Source of the DNA: Chlorobiota bacterium
Lineage (GTDB): Bacteria > Bacteroidota > Bacteroidia > JAADEI01
Direction of reading: 5' to 3'
Assembly: GCA_013153515.1 (NCBI GenBank)
Contig: JAADEI010000130.1
Coordinates: 1-38,877, forward strand
DNA length: 38,877 nt
A program made the translations under genes and the position numbers. Below the pieces are notes generated by a model. It saw nothing but the letters and a program-made list of their open reading frames with translations. It was not told the DNA's origin and ran no database searches. Below are positions 26,060 through 35,081 of the stretch, piece by piece; position 1 is the stretch's first letter, and the number at the start of each line of letters is the position of its first letter.

Positions 26060-26836
26060 ATGTCGGCTATTATTGATAAAGCAAACACTCTGTGGTGGTA
26101 TCTGTCCCGCCCACATTATTCAGTGCAGTTAATTCAATTGTTCAGACGATTTTTAAACAGGGAAAAAGAGCGGACACGGTTTGAAGCGACGCAGTGGTGC
26201 CAACAGGTGGCAATTCCAATGGAAGAAGTCTTACGCAAGTTGGGAATAGATAAAATTGAATACCCATGGGAAGTGTATCCTGACTACTGGCGTGAAGCGG
26301 AACGGCGTGCTAAACAGGTGCCTGTAGTGATGGGTGGTGCAGGTGCAGTAGAGTTTATATTCACGGCAACTCGGGCGTTCAAGCCCACACGATTGGTGGA
26401 AACGGGTGTTGCTTACGGGTGGTCAACCCTCGCCATGCTTCTGGGAACCTTAGAGAGAGAGTCGGCACGTGTGATTAGCACGGATATGCCCTATCCTAAG
26501 ATGGGTAATGAGCCATACGTGGGTTATGTTATCCCTGAAGACCTGCGTGAACGATGGATCCTCATCCGAAAACCAGATATTCTGGCAGTTCCAAAGGCAA
26601 TAAAACACTTTGGCGGGACGATAGATTTCGCCCATTATGACAGCGACAAGTCCTACACTGGACGCATGTTCACATACCCTCGGTTGTGGAAAGCCCTCCG
26701 CAACGACGGAATACTCATCAGCGACGACATTCAGGACAACATCGCCTTTAAAGAGTTTGCCCAACAGACAGGTGTTGAGCCTCTCGTGTTTGAATACAAA
26801 GGCAAATATGTGGGCGTGCTTAGGAAAGAACGCTAA
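26060..26836 (+). CDS. Class I SAM-dependent methyltransferase
   Basis: This 258-residue protein has a SAM-binding motif I of the form LVETGVAYGWST (residues 112-123). An acidic end of the second strand follows (VISTDMPYP). The motif FAHYDSDKSYTGRM lies before a post-motif GILISDDIQDN. This resembles Methyltransf_24-type enzymes found in cell-surface polysaccharide and natural-product loci. The acceptor is unknown. Upstream is a 224-base gap with a TATATTTA (26031-26038, one mismatch to TAnnTTTG). Four bases downstream of its stop begins the lipoprotein gene, so the two are likely co-transcribed. It is surrounded on both sides by the minus-strand repeat paralogues. Confidence 0.82.
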   Translation: MSAIIDKANTLWWYLSRPHYSVQLIQLFRRFLNREKERTRFEATQWCQQVAIPMEEVLRKLGIDKIEYPWEVYPDYWREAERRAKQVPVVMGGAGAVEFIFTATRAFKPTRLVETGVAYGWSTLAMLLGTLERESARVISTDMPYPKMGNEPYVGYVIPEDLRERWILIRKPDILAVPKAIKHFGGTIDFAHYDSDKSYTGRMFTYPRLWKALRNDGILISDDIQDNIAFKEFAQQTGVEPLVFEYKGKYVGVLRKER

Positions 26837-26840
26837 TATT

Positions 26841-27422
26841 ATGCGGGCGGTAGCACTCCTGTTGGTCTTCCTTCTAAGTTGCAAAACAAAGCATTATGTT
26901 TCCACAGGAAAAGCCGACAAGCCTGTGGCTTCAAGCCTCCATAATAATCTGGCATCAGGCAGTGCCAGTGCGAGTTTCGGATATGGCGGATTTCCGACAA
27001 GAAACAACTATCCCACAACAGCATCTGCAAAAGCATCCCTCCAACATGAATCTTCCCGTTATATTCCTAACATGCGAACTACCGAAAGCAACTCGCTCAT
27101 TGCCGAAACCCAAAAATTCACAAGCCCAGTTGACACTCCTCCCACACAAAACGCTCATCAAGACACGCTTTACAAAGCACAAAATGAAACTTCCCAACAA
27201 ACTGAAATTTTTAGCGACTACCGTTGCGGAATGATCCAATTAATCTTTGTGATAGGCTTGATTATGCTACTTCTTGGAAGCCTCTTTGCTTACTTGTTCT
27301 GGATTTCCAACGCCTTGGCACTAAAAATAATCTTCGGATTCATTGGCGGGACATTACTTCTGTTCGGTTTGCTTATAGTAATAATACACTTGTTGAGTTT
27401 TCTTATCTCACAAACCTCTTGA
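26841..27422 (+). CDS. Lipoprotein with two C-terminal transmembrane helices, function unknown
   Basis: The track frame opens at 26637 inside the methyltransferase, but the true start is ATG 26841: MRAVALLLVFLLSC is a lipoprotein signal with Cys14 at the lipobox. The product is 193 residues. The middle, about residues 20-125, is Ser/Thr/Asn/Gln-rich and low in complexity, probably disordered. Two adjacent hydrophobic helices follow (MIQLIFVIGLIMLLLGSLF and IIFGFIGGTLLLFGLLIVII). A lipidated N-terminus combined with C-terminal membrane helices is unusual and would place the linker in the periplasm. No family was recognised. Its end overlaps the convergent repeat protein by 20 bases. Confidence 0.65.
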   Translation: MRAVALLLVFLLSCKTKHYVSTGKADKPVASSLHNNLASGSASASFGYGGFPTRNNYPTTASAKASLQHESSRYIPNMRTTESNSLIAETQKFTSPVDTPPTQNAHQDTLYKAQNETSQQTEIFSDYRCGMIQLIFVIGLIMLLLGSLFAYLFWISNALALKIIFGFIGGTLLLFGLLIVIIHLLSFLISQTS

Positions 27423-28854
27423 CCAGCAACGGTTTTGAACTGGTCAGTGTGTTGATGGTAAGGACATACATTCCTGAAGGCAGGTTGGATATGTTGAGTT
27501 GAACCATTGGTTGGTTCTGGCATTCAGTAATTAGTTGTTGTCCTGTCGTGGAATGGATGGAAATGCACATTGGTTCGGTCAGTTGGTCATTGGCGACTAC
27601 TGAAATAAAGTCTTGTGAAATGAGGACGTTCACTGTTTCTGTCGGGTCGGGTAGATAGGAATGATTGGGCTGAGGCAGAGAGTAAAACAATTGATTTCGG
27701 GCATTTTTCTTCCATTTATATTCTGTTGTTGACCAAGTGAACTCTTGGTAATCTGAGATGAGTGTGTCGCCGATGTATTCAATGATTGTGCGTCTTTGGT
27801 TTTCCCATTGGTTCGTAGATGTTTCCCACTGCATTGAAATTTCATAGATTGGATTGTTTGCAGAATTGTATTGTGTTAATTTCAATGTGTTGTTTTGCCA
27901 TTGTCCAGAGGTTGGGTTCCATCTTTGCGACAGGTAATAGATATTGTTGCCGTTAGGGTCGTAGTTGTAAAAATACTTATAATATGTTTTCCATGTGTTT
28001 GATGATGTTTCCCACAATTCTTCATAACGTCGAATTAAGAGGTCTTCGCTGTCATATTCATAAAGGATTCTGGAATAGAAATCCCAAGTGGAAGTGGATG
28101 TGTTCCACGTTTGTTCAATCTGTGCCCGTTGTTTTCCAGTAATTGTGTATGAATATAAAGTTCGTTTGCTGTTTATCCATGCCGAAACAACCGAATTCCA
28201 AGTTTGCCTAACATTTTCTACAAGCAGAGTATCATTAGCATAAGTGTAGAGTATTCTACTAACATTCTTCCATGTGGATGTTGTGGCGTCCCATGTTTGG
28301 TAGACATACTCTGTCATGCGATGCAATGTGTTATAATAATAAATATGTTTAGTAAAGTTTTCCCAAGTTCCTGTGGTTATGTTCCATACCTGATATATCA
28401 TTTCTTGTGAATTGCCTGTATATGTCCACTGGTATCTATAGACATTCTCCCATTGTTGCGTGGTTGTGTTCCAATCTTGGCGAATTCGTTCAATAATTCT
28501 CCCTGTTGTAGAGGAATAGCGATAGTGAATCCTATAAGAAGGATTCCACATATTTGCAGATTTATCCCAAGTCTCCTGTAAGTGTTCGGTTATCTTGCCT
28601 TCGTTGTTATAAGATTGCAATGTACGAGCACTCAACTCCCACAAGCCCGAATATGAATAATAGTATGTCTCGGCAGGAAGCGAATCAAAGACTTTACGGA
28701 CATATACTGTTTTATAAGAAAATTCCCATAGAGACCCATCTGTGCTACCCTGATAACTAACAATGGAATCTAAATATGGATTCACTTGCCCTACAGCAAT
28801 TTGTAATAGCATTAGAATTGGCGAAGAACCTTTTAATAAGGCACGCTTCCGCAT
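27403..28854 (-). CDS. Secreted T9SS protein with about twelve W/Y-rich 31-residue repeats (paralogue 2)
   Basis: This 483-residue protein is a paralogue of the one ending at 24435. A signal peptide (ILMLLQIAVGQ) is followed by YLDSIVSY, which parallels QLDSVISY in the other copy. Repeats then start at Trp43, the same residue number in both. About twelve units run to residue 396. The last 87 residues form a T9SS sorting domain (CISIHSTTGQQLI, NLPSGMYVLTINT, LLVKRFVR). Typical units contain TWKNVSRILYTYAND and TWDFYSRILYEYDSE. Function is unknown; a surface binding or filament role would be inference. No promoter with a full -7 consensus was seen immediately upstream. Confidence 0.75.
   Translation of the reverse strand: MRKRALLKGSSPILMLLQIAVGQVNPYLDSIVSYQGSTDGSLWEFSYKTVYVRKVFDSLPAETYYYSYSGLWELSARTLQSYNNEGKITEHLQETWDKSANMWNPSYRIHYRYSSTTGRIIERIRQDWNTTTQQWENVYRYQWTYTGNSQEMIYQVWNITTGTWENFTKHIYYYNTLHRMTEYVYQTWDATTSTWKNVSRILYTYANDTLLVENVRQTWNSVVSAWINSKRTLYSYTITGKQRAQIEQTWNTSTSTWDFYSRILYEYDSEDLLIRRYEELWETSSNTWKTYYKYFYNYDPNGNNIYYLSQRWNPTSGQWQNNTLKLTQYNSANNPIYEISMQWETSTNQWENQRRTIIEYIGDTLISDYQEFTWSTTEYKWKKNARNQLFYSLPQPNHSYLPDPTETVNVLISQDFISVVANDQLTEPMCISIHSTTGQQLITECQNQPMVQLNISNLPSGMYVLTINTLTSSKPLLVKRFVR
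27667..28731 (-). repeat. Protein-coding tandem repeats (about 12 units of about 93 bases)
   Basis: This is the same repeat type as in the paralogue at 24666-25712: W-x-N near the start of a unit and Q-x-W at its end, with a Y-x-Y pair between. Units differ throughout in DNA, so the two genes diverged long ago. Confidence 0.7.
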
Positions 28855-29272
28855 GACAAAACATTTTTATATTTTGAAGATAGCAACAAAAAGAAAGCGA
28901 ATATATGAATAAAGTCAATAAAATAGCCTATCTTCGTATGGATAATGCAAATGTACATTGCCATAAAGTTAAGTTTTCGTTATTAGAGCGAGCATACTGG
29001 TCTACAAAAGCTCGGGATCGTTATTTTTCAAAATTCTCCGTGTAATGAATTTTTCTTTTCTCTTTTCTGCCATTTTAATAAATAACAGAACAATACAACT
29101 CTGACTCTGCCCACTTCTGAACATAATTAGCCATTGCAATGCCTCGCCGAATTAAGAAGCAAAGGCTCTATTTCCCTTTGTGATCCATTCCAATTCAAAC
29201 TGTCGTCCGTATTTCCTTTTTTGTTCACTTCAATTGATTGTTTGTTATGTTCAAAACTCCATAACTTTGCTA
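28855..29272 (+). other. Intergenic region of 418 bases between divergent genes
   Basis: This is the only gap over 300 bases. It is A/T-rich and holds the peroxiredoxin promoter at its right end. I saw no tRNA, no convincing hairpin and no small ORF with a plausible start. The 61-residue minus-strand ORF at 29127-29312 runs back across the promoter and the peroxiredoxin start and looks like chance. Confidence 0.5.
29238..29269 (+). promoter_or_regulatory. Bacteroidota-type promoter of the peroxiredoxin gene
   Basis: TTG at 29238-29240 and TAACTTTG at 29262-29269 match the -33 and -7 elements with the expected spacing of about 26 bases between centres. The -7 box ends three bases before the peroxiredoxin ATG, so transcription should begin at or next to the A of the ATG, giving a leaderless message. 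Confidence 0.65.
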
Positions 29273-29884
29273 ATGGAAAAATCAAGAGCGATGCTACAAG
29301 TAGGTAAACCAATTCAGGATTTTGAATTTCAGTATTACGACCCTAAGACAGACCAATGGGGCAGAATGAGGCTCTACGACATTTTGAAAGAAGGCAAGTG
29401 GGTAATTATGTTCTGGTATCCCGCTGACTTCACCTTCGTTTGCCCTACTGAACTGGCTGACCTCGCTGCCTTCGCAGAGGAGTTTGACAAATACAACACA
29501 GAAGTGATTTCTTTCAGTACGGACACACCTTATGTCCACAGGGCTTGGAGGCAAACAGAGCCTCTCTTGAAGGACTTTAATTTCCTGATGGGCAGTGATG
29601 CCAGTTGCCGAATATCCAGAGACCTCGGGATTTTCTCTGAGGAAGAGGAAGTGGCATATAGGTCAACTATTATCATTGACCCAGAAGGGACTGTTAGAGG
29701 GGTTGAAGTGATCCAAAACAACATTGGTAGGTCTGCCAAGGAGTTAGTCAGGAAACTGGCTGCATTCATCTATGTTGACCAACACCCAGAAGAGGTTTGT
29801 CCTGCTGAATGGGAACCCGGCAAGGAAACGCTGAAGCCGGGAGCCGAACTCGTTGGTAAGGTTGGAGAGGTTTGGCATCTGTGA
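29273..29884 (+). CDS. Peroxiredoxin, AhpC/typical 2-Cys class
   Basis: This thiol peroxidase reduces hydrogen peroxide and organic hydroperoxides. The 203-residue protein from ATG 29273 has the peroxidatic Cys57 in ADFTFVCPTE and the resolving Cys176 in EEVCPAEW, plus the conserved Arg in YRSTIIIDPEG. The track's 29180 start would put the promoter inside the gene, so I reject it. ATG 29291 is a second possibility. It is the first gene of a plus-strand run, and its TGA overlaps the GTG of murF-alr. No OxyR-like site was recognised. Confidence 0.93.
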   Translation: MEKSRAMLQVGKPIQDFEFQYYDPKTDQWGRMRLYDILKEGKWVIMFWYPADFTFVCPTELADLAAFAEEFDKYNTEVISFSTDTPYVHRAWRQTEPLLKDFNFLMGSDASCRISRDLGIFSEEEEVAYRSTIIIDPEGTVRGVEVIQNNIGRSAKELVRKLAAFIYVDQHPEEVCPAEWEPGKETLKPGAELVGKVGEVWHL

Positions 29885-32328
29885 AGTGGTCATTAAAAGA
29901 GATTGCCGAGTATTGTGGGGGGGTCGTCCATAAGGGCGATCCCTCTTTTTTTATTTACAAACTCTATTACGACACCCGACGAATACTGCATGGAGAAGGA
30001 GGATTGTTCATTGCCTTACGCACCAGAGCAAATGACGGACACCAGTTCATTCAGGATGCTATTAACAAAGGCATTTCCGCTCTGCTTGTAAGCAAATTGC
30101 CACAAAACGTAAGTATTCCAGAGCATGTTGGCGTAATCGTCGTTCCAGACACTTGGGAGGCACTGCGAAACTGGGCAAAGGCAAACAGAAAGCATTTCCA
30201 AGGGAGTGTAATCGGGATAACAGGGAGTTGGGGGAAGACCACCGTTAAGGAGTGGCTGTTTGAAATCTTATCCGAAAAATACGCTGTTTATAGGAGCCCT
30301 CGGAGTTATAATACCTTTCTTGGCGTTAGCCTGTCGCTAATTAACATGCCACCGAACAATGATTTTGCTCTTATTGAAGCGGGGATTTCGGCACCTGATG
30401 AGATGACACCATTGGAAGATATGATTAAGCCCGAAGGGGGCATTTTTACGGCATTCGGCATCCCGCACCAACAAAATTTTGCATCCCTTCAAGAGAAACT
30501 CTTTGAAAAACTGAGGCTTTTTGTTGGAAGCAAGTGGCTCGTAGCACCATTAAACGCCATTTCCAAAGAGGGAATCGCTTGGTTGAAAACCCAAAACCCA
30601 AACATAGAACTGTTCCTATGGACTACCGAACCGAACGAAGAAAACGCATTTATTAAAGTTACTGACATCAACAGAGGGAACAACGGAACATCAACTCTCA
30701 GAATTGAGGAAGGACTTGAACGCTGGGAAATAACAGTGCCTTTCGTTGACAGAGCGAATATAAATAACATAATCACGGTTATTACTGTCCTGCGAAAATT
30801 AGGGTATGAACCTTCAGAAATCGTTTCCAAAATAAGCCAGTTCAGACCGCTGTCATTAAGACTTCAACTATACAACACCCGCAACAGGTCTATCGTTGTG
30901 GAGGACACCTATTCGGCAGATATATCTTCCCTTGAAACGGCTATTGAATATCTCAACATGCAATCTGGACTTCGCAAAAAAGCACTTATCATTTCAGATA
31001 TGGAAGTTATGACCGACACCATCATAACAGAATTAATATCCCTTATTAATTCAAACCAGTTCCACAGGATAATCCTTCTTGGGGAGAGGCTTGCAGGCTT
31101 ATCAAACAGGTTCCAAGCAAATGAAGTATATGCCTTTGAAAACGTTGATGATTTAATCAATTTCGTAGGAACGCTTAATTGGGAAAACTTTGCCATATTA
31201 ATCAAGGGGTCACGGAGGCACAGGCTGGAAAGACTGAAATACTGGTTTCACACTTCGCTTCATCCCGCAAAAATGGAAATAAATCTGCACGCTCTAATCA
31301 GTAACGTCAACAGGTTCAGACAGATAATTAACCCTACGACAGGCATCATTGCAATGGTTAAAGCCCTTGCTTATGGCAGTGGGGACATACAGATAGCCAA
31401 CACGCTACAACGAATGGGTATCCAATATCTGGCAGTTGCCTATCCAGAAGAGGGCAGGAGGCTTCGGGAAGGCGGAATCTCAACACCCATAATCATCATG
31501 AACCCGTATGGCATCACACCAGAAGACATAAAAGATTACGCACTGGAACCAGTCCTGCATTCCTTCCATCAACTATGGCTCTGGAACCAATGGGGAATAA
31601 GCATTCCTGTTCATGTGGAGATGGACACTGGACTGGGCAGGCTGGGATTCAAACAAGATGAACTTGAAGAATTAATGAAAGCCTTGAAGGAGTCCCGCTC
31701 TGTGCGACCAGTAAGCGTTTTTTCCCACCTTGCCAGTGCCGATGACCCTTCGCAAGACACCTTCACTTTCCAACAATTGAACCTTTTTGAAAACATAGCC
31801 CGTCGGTTCAGTAAGAGTTTCCCAGACATAAAAAGGCACATTTTGAACACCGCTGGAACAATCCGATTCCCAGAATATCAATATGACTTTGTCAGGCTGG
31901 GCATCGGGCTCTATGGCATTGACCCAACGGGAATATTCACGGGATTAGAGCCAGTCCACACCCTTAAAGCATCGGTCATCCAAGTCAAGACCCTACGGGA
32001 AGGCGAAAGCGTGGGCTACAACAGACAATTCATAGCAACTAAACCAACCAAGATAGCCATAGTGAGCATTGGATATGCCGATGGACTGCCATATAGCAAT
32101 AACTTATACGCCTTCGTTAATGGACGAATTGTCCCTGTCCTTACAAAACCATTTATGGACTTATGCATTATTGACGTTAGCGAAGTGGATGTTGTAGTGG
32201 GCGATGAAGTGGTCTTTTATGGCGAAGAGATCAGGCTTGAGGAGGTCTCGCAGAACGTCGGCGAATCACCCTACACGCTCATAAGCAAAGTGTCGCAACG
32301 AATCCCAAGGGTCTACGTTTATGAATAA
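29881..32328 (+). CDS. Bifunctional UDP-MurNAc-tripeptide:D-Ala-D-Ala ligase / alanine racemase
   Basis: This is a fusion of MurF (about residues 1-460) and Alr (about 465-815), an arrangement known in Bacteroidota. The MurF part has the P-loop GSWGKTT, RSPRSYNTFLGVSLSL, a VEDTYSADISSLETAI segment equivalent to the usual DxYNANPxS, and IKGSRRHRLE. The Alr part has the PLP lysine in AMVKALAYGSG, MDTGLGRLGF, RLGIGLYG, the catalytic Tyr in VGYNRQF, and SIGYADGLP. One chain thus makes D-Ala from L-Ala and adds D-Ala-D-Ala to the peptidoglycan precursor in the cytoplasm. I prefer GTG 29881, which overlaps the peroxiredoxin stop as GTGA; the track uses TTG 29872. Confidence 0.94.
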   Translation: MKWSLKEIAEYCGGVVHKGDPSFFIYKLYYDTRRILHGEGGLFIALRTRANDGHQFIQDAINKGISALLVSKLPQNVSIPEHVGVIVVPDTWEALRNWAKANRKHFQGSVIGITGSWGKTTVKEWLFEILSEKYAVYRSPRSYNTFLGVSLSLINMPPNNDFALIEAGISAPDEMTPLEDMIKPEGGIFTAFGIPHQQNFASLQEKLFEKLRLFVGSKWLVAPLNAISKEGIAWLKTQNPNIELFLWTTEPNEENAFIKVTDINRGNNGTSTLRIEEGLERWEITVPFVDRANINNIITVITVLRKLGYEPSEIVSKISQFRPLSLRLQLYNTRNRSIVVEDTYSADISSLETAIEYLNMQSGLRKKALIISDMEVMTDTIITELISLINSNQFHRIILLGERLAGLSNRFQANEVYAFENVDDLINFVGTLNWENFAILIKGSRRHRLERLKYWFHTSLHPAKMEINLHALISNVNRFRQIINPTTGIIAMVKALAYGSGDIQIANTLQRMGIQYLAVAYPEEGRRLREGGISTPIIIMNPYGITPEDIKDYALEPVLHSFHQLWLWNQWGISIPVHVEMDTGLGRLGFKQDELEELMKALKESRSVRPVSVFSHLASADDPSQDTFTFQQLNLFENIARRFSKSFPDIKRHILNTAGTIRFPEYQYDFVRLGIGLYGIDPTGIFTGLEPVHTLKASVIQVKTLREGESVGYNRQFIATKPTKIAIVSIGYADGLPYSNNLYAFVNGRIVPVLTKPFMDLCIIDVSEVDVVVGDEVVFYGEEIRLEEVSQNVGESPYTLISKVSQRIPRVYVYE

Positions 32329-32337
32329 TTAAGTTCA

Positions 32338-32345
32338 TAACTTTG
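32338..32345 (+). promoter_or_regulatory. -7 box (TAACTTTG) before the YbhN-type gene
   Basis: This exact TAnnTTTG match lies in the 50-base gap after murF-alr, 33 bases before the next start. Only a TTT is near the -33 position. It may be an internal promoter for the rfaE2-acd-ostA genes. Confidence 0.4.
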
Positions 32346-32378
32346 CAAAACGTGGGTTTACTTAAAATTTAGGCTACG

Positions 32379-33371
32379 TTGAAGTATGTGAAATATCTGA
32401 TATTTCTGGCTATTGGGTTATTTTTCTTATGGCTTGCATTCCGAAACGTTGACCTACAGGAGTTCATAAGTGGGTTTCGGGAGGTCAACTGGACGCCCGT
32501 CGTCCTTTCTATGATAGTGGCAGTGATTAGCCATTGGTTCAGGGGCTTGAGATGGCGACTGCTCATCCGTTCTCAGGGAAACTACAACCTTTCCAGAATG
32601 GACGCTTTCTCAGGAGTGATGGTTGGCTACCTATCTAACCTTGCCCTGCCCAGAATGGGGGAGGTAATCCGATGCACCATAGTGGGTAAATACACTGGCA
32701 TTCCCGTGTCTTTCCTGTTCGGAACGGTCGTTCTGGAACGGATTATTGACCTGCTCATTCTTATTATCCTGCTTGCTATGGTTATTCCTTTGCAGATTAA
32801 TGTCTTGGGAGATTTCATCAGGGAACACTTGCTTTCTGGACTTCCAGATTCAAAGACCATTACTATCATAGCCATTATCGTTGTTCTGGCTGTTCTTCTT
32901 GCCATATTGTTCCTATACTTTGGGTTTGTTATGTGGGTCAGGAACGCACCGTTCTCGCAAAAAAGGTTAGCAGTTCGCATCAGGGCAATGGTCAGGAACC
33001 TAATCAACGGTTTGAAAACAGTATTTAAATTGCCTGTTCGTGTGCAGGTATATTTCTGGACTTACACACTTCTGATTTGGGTTCTCTACATCGTTATGAC
33101 GTGGCTTCCCGCTCTGGCTATGCCCACCACCCAAAACATGTCTTTCGCTGAATTGATGGGAATGTTTGTGATGGGGTCGTTGGGCATCGTGGCACCTGTG
33201 CAGGGAGGCATTGGAACGTATCATTGGCTTGTCCAACAAACTCTTATGCTATATGGCTATGATGCAACCACTGGGCTTCAACTGGCTACGCTAATCCACA
33301 CTTCACAGACCTTAATGGTTATCATCGTCGGTTTTCTCGCTTTTCTTTACTTTGCAATAAGGAAAAAATGA
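32379..33371 (+). CDS. YbhN/UPF0104-type membrane protein (lysylphosphatidylglycerol synthase TM domain family)
   Basis: This 330-residue polytopic protein has about eight hydrophobic helices. Family signatures are [13 protein letters not shown] near the second helix, [35 protein letters not shown] and the later [16 protein letters not shown]. By family it resembles the flippase-like membrane domain of MprF. Stand-alone members are proposed lipid or polyprenol translocators, without firm proof. The start is TTG 32379 or GTG 32388; I see no ATG. The stop overlaps rfaE2 as ATGA, linking it to LPS precursor synthesis. Confidence 0.82.
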   Translation: MKYVKYLIFLAIGLFFLWLAFRNVDLQEFISGFREVNWTPVVLSMIVAVISHWFRGLRWRLLIRSQGNYNLSRMDAFSGVMVGYLSNLALPRMGEVIRCTIVGKYTGIPVSFLFGTVVLERIIDLLILIILLAMVIPLQINVLGDFIREHLLSGLPDSKTITIIAIIVVLAVLLAILFLYFGFVMWVRNAPFSQKRLAVRIRAMVRNLINGLKTVFKLPVRVQVYFWTYTLLIWVLYIVMTWLPALAMPTTQNMSFAELMGMFVMGSLGIVAPVQGGIGTYHWLVQQTLMLYGYDATTGLQLATLIHTSQTLMVIIVGFLAFLYFAIRKK

Positions 33372-33904
33372 GAGGGGATAAAACACCAACTGGGGCAGGA
33401 AAGTTAGAACGGAAGCCATGGCTGGACATAGCCAAGGGAAAGATTTTAGATGATGTTTCTCTGTCCAGACATCTGGCTATATGGAAATTCTTCAAGAAAA
33501 AGATTGTGTTTACCAACGGTTGTTTTGATATTTTGCATGCTGGACACATATCTCTGCTTGCCAAGGCTCGGGATTTGGGCGACGTGCTCATTGTGGGCAT
33601 CAACAGTGATGAATCAGTGAAGAGGTTAAAAGGAGAAGATAGACCGATCAACGGGATTGAAGACAGGGCTTTAATGCTGGCAAGCCTACTGTTCGTTGAT
33701 GCAGTGGTCGTCTTTGATGAAGACACACCAGAGAACTTAATAAAAAAAGTCAAGCCCGACGTTCTCGTGAAAGGGGCTGATTACAAAGAATCAGAGATAG
33801 TGGGGGCTGAATTTGTCAAGTCATACGGCGGGGAAGTGGTTAGGATACCGCTTGTGGAGGGGCTGAGCACTTCTCAAATAATTGAAAAAATCAAAAGGAT
33901 ATGA
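33368..33904 (+). CDS. rfaE2: D-glycero-beta-D-manno-heptose 1-phosphate adenylyltransferase
   Basis: This enzyme makes ADP-heptose precursor for the LPS inner core from heptose-1-phosphate and ATP. The 178-residue cytidylyltransferase-fold protein corresponds to the C-terminal half of E. coli HldE. It contains [14 protein letters not shown] with the HxGH site, [16 protein letters not shown], and [13 protein letters not shown] toward the end, then [11 protein letters not shown]. About 40 N-terminal residues precede the core. It is coupled by ATGA overlaps on both sides. No separate kinase half (RfaE1) is in the window. Confidence 0.93.
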   Translation: MRGDKTPTGAGKLERKPWLDIAKGKILDDVSLSRHLAIWKFFKKKIVFTNGCFDILHAGHISLLAKARDLGDVLIVGINSDESVKRLKGEDRPINGIEDRALMLASLLFVDAVVVFDEDTPENLIKKVKPDVLVKGADYKESEIVGAEFVKSYGGEVVRIPLVEGLSTSQIIEKIKRI

Positions 33905-35061
33905 CACAAGAACTGCTAATGGATTTTGATTTAAGCGAAGAACACCAATTGATAAGGGAAGCCACCCGGGAGTTTGCCGAACAGGTCTTGGCACCGGGAG
34001 TGATAGAACGGGATGAGAAAGCAGAAACACCGAAGGAAATCCTTGATGCCCTTGGTCAACAGGGCTTAATGGGGCTAATGGTTAAGCCTGAATATGGGGG
34101 TTCTGGACTGGATAACATTGCCTATGCCATTGTGATGGAGGAGATAGCCCGTGTGGATGCTGGCGTGTCGGTATATGTAACTGTTCAGAATTCGCTTGTC
34201 AACTGGGGAATTCAGGAGTATGGCACCGAAGAACAGAAGAAAAAGTATTTGCCCTTGTTGGCTTCTGGAGAATGGATAGGAGCATTCTGTCTTTCTGAAC
34301 CTGAGGCGGGTTCCGACGCCACCCACCAGAGAACAACCGCCATAAAGAAAGGAGACCACTATGTTCTCAATGGTATTAAAAACTGGATTTCCAGTGCTGG
34401 AAAGGCATCTCTCTTCGTCGTCATTGCTCAAAGCGACCCTTCAAAGGGCTACAAAGGCATCAACGCATTCATCGTTGAAAGGGACTGGAAGGGAATAACC
34501 ATTGGTCCCAAGGAGAACAAGATGGGCATCAGGTCTTCCGACACTCATTCCGTCATCTTTGAAGACGTTATTGTTCCAGAGGAAAACCGCATTGGACCCG
34601 AAGGCTTCGGGTTCAAATTTGCTATGAACGTTTTGAATGGCGGACGGATTGGGATTGCTGCTCAGGCAGTTGGGATAGCACAAGGGGCTTATGAGCGGGC
34701 TCGGCAATATGCTACCGAAAGGATTGCCTTTGGAGTGCCCATCGCTGAGCATCAAGCCATCAGGTTCAAACTGGCGGATATGGCTACTCGGATTGAAGCC
34801 GCAAGACTGCTAACATGGCGTGCCGCTTGGCTAAAAGACCAACACCTGCCCTACGCCAAGGAATCCGCAATGGCTAAACTATTCGCTGCCGACACCGCTA
34901 TGTTCGTAACACGGGAAGCAGTCCAGATCCACGGGGGATATGGCTACGTCAGGGAATACCACGTTGAAAGAATGATGAGAGACGCTAAAATTACTGAGAT
35001 ATACGAAGGAACATCAGAAATTCAAAAAATAGTAATATCAAGAAGCGTTTTGAAAGAATAG
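33901..35061 (+). CDS. Acyl-CoA dehydrogenase
   Basis: This is an FAD enzyme for alpha,beta-dehydrogenation of acyl-CoA. The 386-residue protein, of usual length, has [12 protein letters not shown], the WISSAGKA segment, [21 protein letters not shown] and [16 protein letters not shown]. It ends with [11 protein letters not shown], which holds the catalytic Glu of short/medium-chain members. The substrate chain length is not determinable, though the short-chain (butyryl-CoA) type is likely. ATG 33901 overlaps the rfaE2 stop as ATGA; a second ATG (MDFDLSEEH) six codons in matches the usual N-terminus. Its setting between two LPS genes appears to be operon sharing only. Confidence 0.93.
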   Translation: MTQELLMDFDLSEEHQLIREATREFAEQVLAPGVIERDEKAETPKEILDALGQQGLMGLMVKPEYGGSGLDNIAYAIVMEEIARVDAGVSVYVTVQNSLVNWGIQEYGTEEQKKKYLPLLASGEWIGAFCLSEPEAGSDATHQRTTAIKKGDHYVLNGIKNWISSAGKASLFVVIAQSDPSKGYKGINAFIVERDWKGITIGPKENKMGIRSSDTHSVIFEDVIVPEENRIGPEGFGFKFAMNVLNGGRIGIAAQAVGIAQGAYERARQYATERIAFGVPIAEHQAIRFKLADMATRIEAARLLTWRAAWLKDQHLPYAKESAMAKLFAADTAMFVTREAVQIHGGYGYVREYHVERMMRDAKITEIYEGTSEIQKIVISRSVLKE

Positions 35062-35081
35062 AATTTTCAAAGGCGTTCAGG

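Noticed and set aside
24435-28854. RHS/polymorphic toxin interpretation of the W/Y repeats
   Set aside because: There are no RHS core motif, toxin tail or immunity gene. Both proteins end in T9SS sorting domains.
28855-29272. tRNA or structured RNA in the 418-base gap
   Set aside because: A few short inverted segments exist (around GAGCGAGC...GCTCGGGA) but no cloverleaf or conserved loop could be built.
29127-29312. 61-residue minus-strand ORF over the peroxiredoxin promoter
   Set aside because: It covers the promoter and start of a better-supported gene, and its own start has no upstream signals.
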